Assembly (NCBI GenBank): GCA_964516845.1
Contig: CAZEXP010000001.1
Span: forward strand, 170,347 to 234,346
Source of the DNA: JAPEKQ01 sp964516845
GTDB taxonomy: Bacteria; Joyebacterota; Joyebacteria; Joyebacterales; Joyebacteraceae
Reading direction: 5' to 3'
Length of the DNA: 64,000 bases
A model generated the notes under the pieces. It was not told the DNA's origin and ran no database searches. It was given only the letters and a program-made list of their open reading frames with translations. Positions 43,435 through 51,630 of the stretch are shown one piece after another; the stretch's first letter is position 1, and every line of letters begins with the position of its first letter. The position numbers were made by a program, and so were the translations under genes.

Positions 43435-43734
43435 GTGAGCATCCTGAGGAGGGCCCCACACGCCGAGGTTCGGCTGGCGCAGGAAGAGCGACGGCACGCG
43501 CGGATCTCGACGGCCACGCTCGAGTACATGCTCGATTACGGCATATCCCACGAATCATGGCTTCGCTGGCAGCACGGCTTCCTCCTCTGGGCGGCGGACG
43601 AGGAAGCGGACCTGTATGAAGCGATGCGACTCTCCGAGCGTCTCAACAGGGTAGACACGAATGTCCGGAAGGTCTCCTCGGAGAACGAGCGACTCCGCGC
43701 GGAACTGGTCGGCCGAGCTCTCGAGGGTGGCTGA
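43435..43734 (+). CDS. Hypothetical protein with C-terminal coiled coil
   Basis: A 99-aa cytoplasmic-looking protein with no signal or membrane segment. GTG 43435 is seven bases after GGGGAGG (GTG 43432 is an alternative). The N-terminal part is mixed-charge; the second half, ADEEADLYEAMRLSERL through VRKVSSENERLRAELVG, reads as a coiled coil. I do not recognise a family. It begins 18 bases after the C25 peptidase stop and precedes the PorV-like gene, so it belongs to that transcription unit. Confidence 0.55.
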   Translation: MSILRRAPHAEVRLAQEERRHARISTATLEYMLDYGISHESWLRWQHGFLLWAADEEADLYEAMRLSERLNRVDTNVRKVSSENERLRAELVGRALEGG

Positions 43735-43870
43735 CGTTCGCAAAGGCGCGTAGGATTTCGCTTTACAAGCAGGAGGCGGCATGCTAAAAGTGAATCGAAC
43801 GGTCTCGGACGCGCTCCCCGGACAGTCGACCGGCGGGCCAGTCGGATACGTCTATCCGCATGGGAGGGAC

Positions 43871-44845
43871 ATGCTCCGCAATGTGACTCCGGCACTCGCG
43901 ATCCTTGTCATCGCGCTTCTGTGCATCGTACCGGCTGACAGGACGTACGCTGCGGATAAGTACGCCGGTGAGTTTCTCACGCATGGCGTGGGCGCGCGCG
44001 CACTCGGGATGGGCAGCGCGTTCGTCGCGGTCGCGGACGGTGTGACGGCCGGGTACTGGAACCCGGCGGGCGTCGCCGATATCGAGACCCGGGCCATTCA
44101 GTTCATGCACTCCGAGACCTTCGGGGACGTCGTCAACTACGATACGGGCGCGTATGTGCATCCGCTCGAAGATGGAGCCGGCGTCGCCCTGACATACGTG
44201 CGGCTCGCCGTCGACGACATCCCGTTCACGGACTTCGAAGAGGACGAGGACCGGATATACTACGACCTGGCGCGGATATCCTGGGAGAGCGACTCCGAGT
44301 CGGCGCTCTTCATGACATACGGCAGGGCGGTGTCCCCCGAGCTGCGACTCGGCGCGAGTCTCAAGCTGATCCGGAAGAGCATCGGCGAGCACTCGTGCTA
44401 CGGCCTCGGGTTCGATCTTGGCGCCAAGTACGAACTCTGGAGCGGCCTCACGTTCGGAGCTAACATCCAGGACGCCACGACGACCTATCTTGCATGGGAC
44501 ACGAAGGAGAAGGAGCGCATCTGGCCGACCGCGAAGCTCGGCGTCGCCTGGACCCGGGACGTGGCCTCTCTCGGCGGCCGTGTCGTGGCAGCGGCGGATG
44601 CCGATGTCCGCTTCGAGAAACGCTGGATGGCCGACGAGTATCACATCGGAGACGTGACATGTGACACGCACTACGGGCTCGAGTTCGTCTATCGCGACGC
44701 CGTCGCGGTGCGGGCCGGGCTCGCGATGGGAGAGTTGACGGCCGGAGCCGGCATCGGCCTCGGCGGGTTTGTCATAGATTACGCATACGGAAGGCATGAG
44801 TATCTGGACTCGAGCCATCGGGTCTCCGCGTCCTACTCTTTCTGA
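43871..44845 (+). CDS. PorV/UPF0164-like outer-membrane protein
   Basis: A 324-aa outer-membrane barrel protein. After a signal peptide (LRNVTPALAILVIALLCIVPADRTYA) comes GVGARALGMGSAFVAVADGVTAGYWNPAGVAD, the N-terminal signature of PorV and UPF0164 proteins, then alternating barrel strands ending HRVSASYSF with terminal Phe. PorV is a subunit of the type IX system that presents cargo to the attachment complex; here it lies next to a cargo gene, the C25 peptidase. An earlier ATG (43781) also has AGGAGG upstream, but the signal peptide fits the start at 43871. Confidence 0.83.
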   Translation: MLRNVTPALAILVIALLCIVPADRTYAADKYAGEFLTHGVGARALGMGSAFVAVADGVTAGYWNPAGVADIETRAIQFMHSETFGDVVNYDTGAYVHPLEDGAGVALTYVRLAVDDIPFTDFEEDEDRIYYDLARISWESDSESALFMTYGRAVSPELRLGASLKLIRKSIGEHSCYGLGFDLGAKYELWSGLTFGANIQDATTTYLAWDTKEKERIWPTAKLGVAWTRDVASLGGRVVAAADADVRFEKRWMADEYHIGDVTCDTHYGLEFVYRDAVAVRAGLAMGELTAGAGIGLGGFVIDYAYGRHEYLDSSHRVSASYSF

Positions 44846-44951
44846 CGACGCGAGGCCCCTGGACCGGGACGATGAGCCGCTGCCTGGCGTGCCGGACCGA
44901 TCACACGGCGGCGGCCGATCGAGGAAGCCCCTCGGAAAGGAGAAGCGACAG

Positions 44952-46316
44952 ATGCTGAGAACGGGCAGACGGGCATGGCCCATTGCTCTGGCGGCTCTCG
45001 CACTGCTGACTCTCGGACTTGGAACCGGCTGCGACAGCGGTGAGCTTGTGGGGACGGATCTCCTTCCGCCCACGGGCACGACCGTATTGAACCCCACGGA
45101 CGGTTCCGCCGTGAACAGCGACGTGATCAACATCCGTGGACGTGCGGAGGTTGGCGCAGAGATCAGGGTCTACGTCAACGATGTGCTGTCGGGGACCGCC
45201 GTGGCCGCACCTGCCGTGCCGTACGACGGTCGGCAGGGACGCTACACGGTCAAGGCTGTCAGTCTCGGTCTTGAGGGTCCGAAGACTATCCGTGTCGTCG
45301 CGACGGACCTCTACGGGAACGTCGCGCTGACTCCGGTCATCGTGAACATCCAGCTGGACATGACACCACCGCCGGTGGCCTTCGAGACCATCAACCCACC
45401 TGATGATGTCATCTACAATCCTGACGAGCTGCGCTGGGAGACGGGTGTGCCCCGGGTACGGCTGGTGGGTCGGACCGATACGCTGGCGGCGGGGGCGCGC
45501 GTTCGCTACAACGGCATCAACACGTTCCAGCCGGACTCTACGTTCACGTTCCCGGCCGGTGCGGGACTTCCTGATTCGCTGCGATTCTGGGTTCCGATGA
45601 CAGCTCCCTCGCTGACCTCGGCGAACCCGGACAGCCAGATCACGTACCTCGTCGAGGCGTACGACCATGCCGGCAACACATCCACGGTTCCGGTGGAGCT
45701 CTACTGGAACGCGGTGGGCAAGGACACGGTCATGACTCAGGTCGTCGTCGACCAGCCGATCTCGTACGACGACTACGTGTCGTGGCAGGCGGGCATGGCC
45801 CTCGCTGTAGGGTATCAGGCGCCTGTCTGGGCCAACTACGTCATAGGCATCCGCTACTTCATCGGAAACGATGGACTGACGGACCCGATCAATCCGCAGA
45901 CGCCAACGACGAAGCCGTTCACAGCCTTCGTGTGGCGCCCGAACAACGACTCCACCCCGAAGCCGGGAGTCAAGGCCAACACCGGAATGAACTCGGGCGA
46001 GCACTACCCGGAGATGCAGTGGCTCGAGCTGATACTTCCGAACGCCGTGGACATCAGCAGCAACGAGCAGTTCCCGAACAAGGTGTTCTTCGTCGGCATA
46101 GAGTGGGACAACCGGAACAATCCGCCGATCGGTCTCGACACCACTGTGAGCGAGCTTGACTACAACTCCTGGAGGTTCGACTGGTACGACCCCTGGGAGA
46201 TGCTCGAAGGGGCGGACGGGATGATCGAGGCCATCGTCTCCGATCTCCCGACCTCCGGTGAGAAAGCTCGGACCATGACCATCCGTGTGGGCAGGACCAC
46301 GCACAGCTCCGAGTAG
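44952..46316 (+). CDS. Lipoprotein with Ig-like domains
   Basis: A 454-aa lipoprotein: AWPIALAALALLTLGLGTGCDS contains the lipobox (TGC). A Gly/Thr-rich segment TVLNPTDGSAVNSDVINIRGRA leads into one or two Ig-like folds (VRVVATDLYGNVALTPVIVNIQLD; ARVRYNGINTF...YLVEAYDHAGNTSTVPVELYW). The second half (ANYVIGIRYFIGNDGL... through FVGIEWDNRNNP) is of unknown fold. ATG 44952 follows AAAGGAG. It shares orientation with the C25/PorV group and may be a surface lipoprotein of the same unit. No function is assigned. Confidence 0.7.
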   Translation: MLRTGRRAWPIALAALALLTLGLGTGCDSGELVGTDLLPPTGTTVLNPTDGSAVNSDVINIRGRAEVGAEIRVYVNDVLSGTAVAAPAVPYDGRQGRYTVKAVSLGLEGPKTIRVVATDLYGNVALTPVIVNIQLDMTPPPVAFETINPPDDVIYNPDELRWETGVPRVRLVGRTDTLAAGARVRYNGINTFQPDSTFTFPAGAGLPDSLRFWVPMTAPSLTSANPDSQITYLVEAYDHAGNTSTVPVELYWNAVGKDTVMTQVVVDQPISYDDYVSWQAGMALAVGYQAPVWANYVIGIRYFIGNDGLTDPINPQTPTTKPFTAFVWRPNNDSTPKPGVKANTGMNSGEHYPEMQWLELILPNAVDISSNEQFPNKVFFVGIEWDNRNNPPIGLDTTVSELDYNSWRFDWYDPWEMLEGADGMIEAIVSDLPTSGEKARTMTIRVGRTTHSSE

Positions 46317-46350
46317 CTCCGTTCAGTGCACGATGCAGGGAACAGAGAAC

Positions 46351-46388
46351 AAGCCCCCCGACCTGCAAGGGTCGGGGGGCTTTCGTTT
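46351..46388. terminator. Bidirectional terminator between the Ig-like lipoprotein and mltD
   Basis: A 13-bp stem (46351-46363 with 46370-46382), loop TGCAAG, followed by TCGTTTG. It separates convergent genes. Confidence 0.85.
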
Positions 46389-46454
46389 GTCGTGGAAGCC
46401 TGTGACAGAAGTTCGAACGCAACCGATGATGCCCAATCGAACGCAGAAGAGACG

Positions 46455-48014
46455 CTACATCGGAATCTTGATCGTGTCACCGGGATATATCCGGGAGTGC
46501 CACCCGAGACCGTTGGCGCGAAGAACCGACCGCGTGCTCCTGCCGTGCCGGCGCGCGATCGAAGAGACGGTGTCGCCACGCCGCACCTTGTAGTACGTGA
46601 AGTTCTCGGAGGAGGCGTAGCCACTGTCACCGATCGCATCCTCCGGGCCGATGGGAATGATGACATAGTCCCCGGGGTAGATGCGGTGCACATTCGTGAT
46701 GTCGTTGACGCCCATCACGGCGCTCACACTTGTCCCGTAAGCGCGCGCGATGCCCGAGAGTGTCTCGCCACGGGTCACCTTGTGGCGCGTCCAGGTCACA
46801 CGCTCATCGGGAGGAATGCTCTCGATGGCGGTGACGCACAAGGAAGCCGTCCCCACGGGAACCCGCACCGTGGTGGCGGCCGCCGAGGGCGGCGTGCACC
46901 AACGTCGAATGGCCGGATTCATCTCCCGAAGCGTCTCCGTGCTTACACCGGCGGCCTCCGCGATCACACCGAGATCCGTCGCATCAGTCACCTCGATGCT
47001 GTCGTACGCAAGCTGCTCGCCGGAGCAGCGCTCGAACCCGTACGCCTTGGGATCGCGCACGATGAGCACGGCGGCCATGAACTTCGGAACGAAGTTCTCG
47101 GTCTCGCGCGGGAGGTCAAGGCACCAGTAGTCGGGACAGGAGGGAGCCTTCCGCTGCGCCCTGGAGACGCGTCCCTCGCCAGCGTTGTAGCCCGCGAGCG
47201 CCAACTCCCACGACCCGAACATCTCATGAAGCATGCTGAGGTAGTCCGCGGCCGCATGTGTGGCCTTCTCAGGATCGCGCCGCTCGTCGACCCACCAGTC
47301 GACGCGGAGATCGTGCATCCTCGCCCTGCTCGAGATGAACTGCCACATCCCCACTGCGTGCGCTCGGGAATACGCCGTCGGATTGAGACCGCTCTCGATC
47401 ATGGCGAGACAGAACAGCTCACTCGGAAGCCCCTTCTCGGCCAGGATGCGTTCCACCATCGGACGGTACTTCGGCTCGCGCGAAAGCCAGCGCGCCATCA
47501 CCGGACGGCCGCGCCCCTGGAAGTAGTCGAGCCACTGCTGAACGCGACTGTTGACCTCGACCGGGATCTCCGCCATGGCTTCCGGCTCACGCGACTCGCT
47601 CAGGGTTCTTCTGACCACCATCGTATCGCGGTGCGCGTTCGACGTGGAAGCCGGTGGATCGATCTCGACGACCGGCTCGCTGACGTAGCCGCCCTGACGG
47701 AGTATCTCGATGAAGTGGTCGGCCCGGGATGCGAGCGAGGAGCGCCAGGACTCGACTTCGTCCGACTCTGCCCTCGTACCGTTGTCCAGGACAGCCGCCG
47801 TACGCTCGAGCAGCGCACCGGCCTCGTTCCATTCGTCCTCGACGTAATGGGAGAGAGCCTCACGATAGAGGCGCTCGGCGGTGGCCAGCGAATCGGCGGA
47901 AAACGGTTCGGAGGAGGCGGACCGACGCGGGTCGGCCTCAACGTCCGGTGAGGTGAAGGCACACCCGGACGTGAGAAGCAGAAAGCCTGTGAAGAACAAC
48001 GCTAGTAGTCTCAT
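46455..48014 (-). CDS. mltD: Membrane-bound lytic murein transglycosylase D with two LysM domains
   Basis: Cleaves peptidoglycan glycan strands. 519 aa: lipoprotein signal LLALFFTGFLLLTSGC, a ~150-residue N-terminal helical region, then the SLT domain with catalytic Glu in CLAMIESGLNPTAYSRAHAVGMWQF and AGYNAGEGRV. Two LysM domains close the protein: KVTRGETLSGIARAYGTSVSAV and KVRRGDTVSSIARRHGRSTRSV. Full length compared with the family. A -10/-35 pair lies immediately upstream on this strand, and no ribosome site precedes the ATG. Confidence 0.95.
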   Translation of the reverse strand: MRLLALFFTGFLLLTSGCAFTSPDVEADPRRSASSEPFSADSLATAERLYREALSHYVEDEWNEAGALLERTAAVLDNGTRAESDEVESWRSSLASRADHFIEILRQGGYVSEPVVEIDPPASTSNAHRDTMVVRRTLSESREPEAMAEIPVEVNSRVQQWLDYFQGRGRPVMARWLSREPKYRPMVERILAEKGLPSELFCLAMIESGLNPTAYSRAHAVGMWQFISSRARMHDLRVDWWVDERRDPEKATHAAADYLSMLHEMFGSWELALAGYNAGEGRVSRAQRKAPSCPDYWCLDLPRETENFVPKFMAAVLIVRDPKAYGFERCSGEQLAYDSIEVTDATDLGVIAEAAGVSTETLREMNPAIRRWCTPPSAAATTVRVPVGTASLCVTAIESIPPDERVTWTRHKVTRGETLSGIARAYGTSVSAVMGVNDITNVHRIYPGDYVIIPIGPEDAIGDSGYASSENFTYYKVRRGDTVSSIARRHGRSTRSVLRANGLGWHSRIYPGDTIKIPM

Positions 48015-48022
48015 AACCGGAC

Positions 48023-48052
48023 AGAGTATCCTCAGCGCCCCGATTCACGCAA
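48023..48052 (-). promoter_or_regulatory. Possible promoter of mltD, very close to the start codon
   Basis: On the minus strand: TTGCGT (48052-48047), an 18-base spacer and TACTCT (48028-48023). Transcription would start only a few bases before the ATG at 48014, giving a nearly leaderless mRNA; no Shine-Dalgarno is seen. Confidence 0.4.
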
Positions 48053-48096
48053 GCGAAAACCGACTCAACACATCCTCCGATGGTCTCCAATGGGCA

Positions 48097-48125
48097 TTGA
48101 CTGTTCCTTGACTATAGTTTACTAT
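48097..48125 (+). promoter_or_regulatory. Sigma70-type promoter for the GGDEF-protein gene
   Basis: TTGACT -35 (48097-48102), a 17-base spacer and TACTAT -10 (48120-48125) in a locally AT-rich stretch, about 40 bases before ATG 48167. Confidence 0.6.
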
Positions 48126-48166
48126 TTTGATGTTCGGGATCTGTTAGCGCACACTCCGGGACTGCG

Positions 48167-48451
48167 ATGATGCGACGGGCAAGGCTATCCTATGATGAAC
48201 TCGTGCATCGTCTGATACCCGTGCGGTATCTCGACGAGGCGGGCCTCACACTCTACCGGCGGCTCGCCGCCAGCCGGGGCGACACGGAACGCCGCCGGGC
48301 GGCGGCAGCGCTGCTGGACCGTCTCTGCGAACTCGGATACATGAAGCTGATGCAACGCGAGGAGATCGACGGCGAGATCCGCTCGACGTACCGCAACCTC
48401 GTGTCGCTTGATACACTCGCCCTCTCCAGTTCTGCAATTGCCGGGCCGAAC
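48167..48451 (+). CDS. N-terminal fragment of the gapped GGDEF-protein gene (or a separate small gene)
   Basis: 95 codons before the N run, starting MMRRARLSYDELVHRLIPVRY. The content is helical and charged and contains no domain I recognise, though it may be a sensor or dimerisation region. The frame ends on a codon boundary at the gap. The following part is in a different frame relative to a 100-base gap, so if this is one protein, the true gap must be a multiple of three. Its promoter and orientation match the downstream part. Confidence 0.6.
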
Positions 48452-48551
48452 NNNNNNNNNNNNNNNNNNNNNNNNNNNNNNNNNNNNNNNNNNNNNNNNN
48501 NNNNNNNNNNNNNNNNNNNNNNNNNNNNNNNNNNNNNNNNNNNNNNNNNNN
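48452..48551. other. Assembly gap of 100 N in the GGDEF-protein gene
   Basis: Exactly 100 N, a placeholder of unknown true size. The frames on both sides disagree with this length for a single gene. Confidence 0.97.
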
Positions 48552-49547
48552 TGGTCGATCCTCAATGCGATCGCCGCATCCAGCCGCCGGATCGATCTCG
48601 CCGGCCCGCTCCTCTATCTTCACGAGTTTCTCGACCAGACGCTTCGTTGCGAACACGTCAGACTGCACCTCTCGGACAACCTCATGGCGTCGCAGGCGAA
48701 CAGCCTCACGGACATCGAGGACATCATGGCGTCATCTGATGACGATCTGGTCTGTCCGGCGTGGCTGCGCGAGCAGGTGGAGAACAACGCGACACCTCTC
48801 TCGGTCCGAGACATCTCGACCGACGAACGTTTCGTCAGGCAGCGGGGCGTACCCCCCTTCGGATCCTGCATCGTCGCGCCGCTGGTGGCGGAAGCATATG
48901 TCTACGGAACGCTCGAGGTCTGGAGCAGCCGGAAGGACGCGTTCTCGGCCGGCGATGTCTCGATCGTCTCCTTTGTCGCGGAGTTCGCCAGTGGACTCAT
49001 CAGACGGCGTCTGGAGATCGAGGAACTCATCTTTGTGGACCCGACCACGCAGATCCACAACCGGCGCTATTTCGAGGAGCAGCTGATACGCGAACTCGAG
49101 CGGAGCAAGCGCACCGCTCACCCGATGGCGCTCCTGATCATCGACATCGATGACTTCAAGCAGGTCAACGACACGTACGGGCACACCGCCGGAGACAGCG
49201 TTCTCCGCCAGATGGGCCGCGTGCTTCTCGAGAACGCTCGCACGGTTGACATCGTGGCGCGATTCGGGGGAGAGGAGTTCGCCGTGATCCTTCCCAGGAT
49301 CACGCGCGACAGCGCACTGACAGTCGCCGAACGTATGCGCGAGAGCGTTGCCGGCCACGAGTTCATCACGGGGGTCACGGCGGAGCCGCTGCGCGGGATG
49401 ACCATCAGCATCGGCGGCGCCCTCTATCCGCTCGATGCCAGCACGAAGAGCGAACTGCTGGACCGGGCGGACCGCGTCAGTCTCTACGAGGCCAAGCGCG
49501 GCGGCAAGAACCGCGTCATCTTCTGGCAGGATACTCACCGAACATGA
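48552..49547 (+). CDS. GAF-GGDEF diguanylate cyclase, C-terminal part
   Basis: 331 codons after the gap. Residues before ~150 read as a GAF sensor domain (LLYLHEFLDQTLRCEHVRLHLSD, then SCIVAPLVAEAYVYGTLEVWSS). The GGDEF domain follows: DPTTQIHNRRYFEEQL, IDIDDFKQVNDTYGHTAGD, and the active-site GGEEF in VARFGGEEFAVIL. It therefore should make c-di-GMP; a PilZ receptor is encoded at 11 kb. No RxxD inhibitory site stands out in the expected place. Its stop overlaps the yqeC start by 4 bases. Confidence 0.9.
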   Translation, partial: WSILNAIAASSRRIDLAGPLLYLHEFLDQTLRCEHVRLHLSDNLMASQANSLTDIEDIMASSDDDLVCPAWLREQVENNATPLSVRDISTDERFVRQRGVPPFGSCIVAPLVAEAYVYGTLEVWSSRKDAFSAGDVSIVSFVAEFASGLIRRRLEIEELIFVDPTTQIHNRRYFEEQLIRELERSKRTAHPMALLIIDIDDFKQVNDTYGHTAGDSVLRQMGRVLLENARTVDIVARFGGEEFAVILPRITRDSALTVAERMRESVAGHEFITGVTAEPLRGMTISIGGALYPLDASTKSELLDRADRVSLYEAKRGGKNRVIFWQDTHRT

Positions 49548-50359
49548 TCGAGACGGATAGCCTCCTCGATGCGCTCGCAGCGACGGACGTGCGGATGGTG
49601 ACATTCGTCGGTGCCGGCGGGAAGACCAGCGCGATCGTCCGCGCCGCCCGTGAGATGTCGGCGCGCGGACGCACCGTCATCGCAACGACGACCACGCTCG
49701 TCGGCGAACGACTGGCCTCGTGTGGAGCGTCGGTTCTTGCCGACTCCGGCATCGACGCCGTGCGCACGGCGCTCTCCGAATCCGGATCGGTCTTCCTCCA
49801 CGCCGGCCTCCGGAGCGACGGCAAGTACGCCGGCGTGGCCGTCGAGCTGCTCGATGCGCTGGTCATGCTCGGCGCCGCCGACTGTATCCTCGTCGAAGGG
49901 GACGGCGCTCGCGGTCTCCCTATCAAGATGCCCGACGCGCACGAGCCCGTAATCCCCGCGGCCACCGGCCTTGTCGTTCCCGTCGTAGGTATGGACGCGC
50001 TCGACCGTCCGATCGCGGAAGGCGCCGTGCACCGACCCGACCTGTTCAAGCACCTTGACACGGGCGACACCGTGACACCCGCCAACGTGACACCCGCCAC
50101 CATCGTGGCGCTGTTGACCTCGGGGAGCGGTGGGATGAAGATGGTGCCCGCAGCGGCATCCGTCCGGCCGCTGCTCAACAAGGCCGGTATTCCCGGCGGC
50201 GACCGCGCCGAGATCATCGCGCGCGCGCTTCTCCGCTCGGCGCCCGGGGCGCTGGACCGTGTCGTCACCGGGGACGTCAGGGACGGAGGCTTCCGCGTCT
50301 TCGTCAGAGACGGGATACCCTCCGGCGGCGCTCGGCGTTCGGAGCCCGTCCGGAGTTGA
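49544..50359 (+). CDS. yqeC: YqeC-family putative selenium-dependent hydroxylase accessory protein
   Basis: A 271-aa P-loop-like protein. VTFVGAGGKTSAIVRAARE is a nucleotide-binding loop. VEGDGARGLPIKMPDAHEPVIP is the family's hallmark. In other bacteria YqeC genes travel with YqeB and selenium-dependent molybdenum hydroxylases. None of these is in this window, so its role here is uncertain. ATG 49544 overlaps the diguanylate cyclase stop. Confidence 0.82.
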   Translation: MIETDSLLDALAATDVRMVTFVGAGGKTSAIVRAAREMSARGRTVIATTTTLVGERLASCGASVLADSGIDAVRTALSESGSVFLHAGLRSDGKYAGVAVELLDALVMLGAADCILVEGDGARGLPIKMPDAHEPVIPAATGLVVPVVGMDALDRPIAEGAVHRPDLFKHLDTGDTVTPANVTPATIVALLTSGSGGMKMVPAAASVRPLLNKAGIPGGDRAEIIARALLRSAPGALDRVVTGDVRDGGFRVFVRDGIPSGGARRSEPVRS

Positions 50360-50467
50360 CAACGGGAGCCGTATCCGTCATCCTATCTTTGAAATGAACT
50401 GCGCAGGAGGCGTGGCCCCTCAGGCGGTCCCGCCGTCAGGTACGAACCCCATCAAGGAGGGCTCATC

Positions 50468-50710
50468 GTGGCTCGAGCCTATGTCAAGATCAATGCCGCG
50501 GCAGGGAAGGAGCGCGCCGTCAGAGATGCGCTCATGAAGCGGCCCGAGGTCCAGTCGGCTGACCTGACGAGCGGTGATCAGGACATTATCGCTCTGGTCT
50601 GCTCCGAGAGCTTCGACGAGCTTCTCGACCTTACACTGAACCAGCTGCGCACCATCGACGGCGTGACCGGTACCGTGACCAACCTCATCATTGACAAGGA
50701 CGACGAGTAG
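50468..50710 (+). CDS. Stand-alone Lrp/AsnC effector (RAM) domain protein
   Basis: 80 aa corresponding only to the ligand-binding alpha/beta domain of Lrp/AsnC regulators: AYVKINAAAGKERAVRDALMK, SGDQDIIALVCSESFDELLDL and GVTGTVTNLII. There is no helix-turn-helix, so it cannot bind DNA alone; such proteins may modulate other Lrp-family members or act as enzymes' small-molecule sensors. GTG 50468 follows AAGGAGGG by six bases. Confidence 0.82.
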   Translation: MARAYVKINAAAGKERAVRDALMKRPEVQSADLTSGDQDIIALVCSESFDELLDLTLNQLRTIDGVTGTVTNLIIDKDDE

Positions 50711-50730
50711 CCACCTCGGTCGGTGGCGCC

Positions 50731-50800
50731 TGTCATGCGGGTCATGTGCGTGCGCCCTTCATACGGGTGCCCCCTCATGCGGGTGCGCCCTTCGTGCGCG
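50731..50800 (+). repeat. Short imperfect tandem repeat between two small genes
   Basis: About 3.5 imperfect copies of a ~17-base unit, best form TCATGCGGGTGCGCCCT, with substitutions (ATACGGGTGCCCCC, CATGTGCGTGCGCCC). It lies in the leader of the thiamine-binding-family gene. No coding or regulatory meaning is evident. Confidence 0.5.
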
Positions 50801-50852
50801 CGGAGGAGGTACACGCGACGCCGGGGAGCGAGTCGGGAAGGGAAGGTGCGTC

Positions 50853-51155
50853 ATGGCGGTCGTTGAGGTATCGATCGTTCCCGTGGGGCCGGCGGGAGCG
50901 AGCATCAGCAAGCATGTCGCGCACTGCCTGGACATCCTCGAGAAGAGCGGACTGACGTACGAACTCTGTCCGATGGGTACTGTGATCGAGGGCGACCTCC
51001 CGAGTATCCTCGATGCCATTCACGCCATGCATGAAGGCACATTCGGCGGCGAGGTCGTTCGCGTCCTGACGAGCGTCAAGATCGACGACCGGCACGACAA
51101 AGAGCTCACGATGCACGGCAAGTTGGCCGCCGTCAGGAGACATCGAGGGAGATAG
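50853..51155 (+). CDS. MTH1187/UPF0045 thiamine-binding family protein
   Basis: A 100-aa ferredoxin-like-fold protein. MAVVEVSIVPVGPAGASISKHV and YELCPMGTVIEGDLPSILDAIHAMHEGTF match the family, in which some members bind thiamine or its pyrimidine. The C-terminal VLTSVKIDDRHDKELTMHGKLAAV is also typical. ATG 50853 follows GGAAGGTG. No thiamine biosynthesis or transport genes are adjacent, so ligand identity is inferred only from the family. Confidence 0.85.
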   Translation: MAVVEVSIVPVGPAGASISKHVAHCLDILEKSGLTYELCPMGTVIEGDLPSILDAIHAMHEGTFGGEVVRVLTSVKIDDRHDKELTMHGKLAAVRRHRGR

Positions 51156-51176
51156 CGGCCGGTCCGGAATGCGCAG

Positions 51177-51210
51177 AGCCCCCCGTCGGTCGCTCCGAGG
51201 GGGGCTTCGT
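51177..51210 (+). terminator. Probable intrinsic terminator after the thiamine-binding-family gene
   Basis: An 8-bp AGCCCCCC/GGGGGGCT stem with an inner TCGG/CCGA stem (one bulge), followed by TCGT. It lies between convergent genes. Confidence 0.6.
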
Positions 51211-51260
51211 ACTGATGGAGACCTCTGACGGATCAGTCTCTCTCGCTGTCGCAGAAGGTC

Positions 51261-51458
51261 TCAGACGGCCTTCACGATGTGGCGAGAGGGGACGAGACTC
51301 GTAGCGCGAGCCCTCCGACGCTCCGCGAAGTAGAGAAGCAGCGTCGCGGTCAGCACCGCGGTATCCGCGAGGAGGATGATGAAGGGAACTGAGAGGCAGA
51401 ATGCGCTGCTCACGAACACTGGAATGATGATCCCGAGCAGCTTGGCGATGGGGTTCAC
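51261..51458 (-). CDS. Small membrane protein, two helices
   Basis: A 65-aa protein with two hydrophobic segments (LLGIIIPVFVSSAFCLSVPFIILL and LTATLLLYFAE) and a basic tail (RRRARATS). GTG 51458 has AAGGAG six bases upstream, which argues for real translation. No family recognised. It is monocistronic, convergent with the thiamine-binding-family gene and divergent from the PP2C phosphatase gene. Confidence 0.55.
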   Translation of the reverse strand: MNPIAKLLGIIIPVFVSSAFCLSVPFIILLADTAVLTATLLLYFAERRRARATSLVPSRHIVKAV

Positions 51459-51597
51459 GATGGCTCCTTAACAGTCGCTATCAGTCGCTCGCTTGACTCT
51501 CCTCATGCGCCCGGGAGCGGATCTCGAAGTGTCGGGCGAAGAATGGTTCCCCGGCAGCCTCCACGCCCGGCCGCCGCGTCTCTCTCATCTACTCTCA

Positions 51598-51613
51598 GAC
51601 TATCATAATAGTC
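51598..51613. promoter_or_regulatory. Palindrome GACTAT-CATA-ATAGTC before the PP2C phosphatase gene
   Basis: A perfect 6-bp inverted repeat with a 4-base centre, in a locally AT-rich patch 18 bases upstream of ATG 51631. It overlaps possible -10 boxes (TATCAT/CATAAT), though no good -35 is seen. It could be an operator. Confidence 0.35.
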
Positions 51614-51630
51614 ATTACGGTGTCAAGGGC

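Noticed and set aside
50356..50389. Promoter with TTGACA at 50356 before the Lrp-type gene
   Set aside because: The nearest good -10 (TATCTT at 50384) is 22 bases away; spacing is too long to call it.
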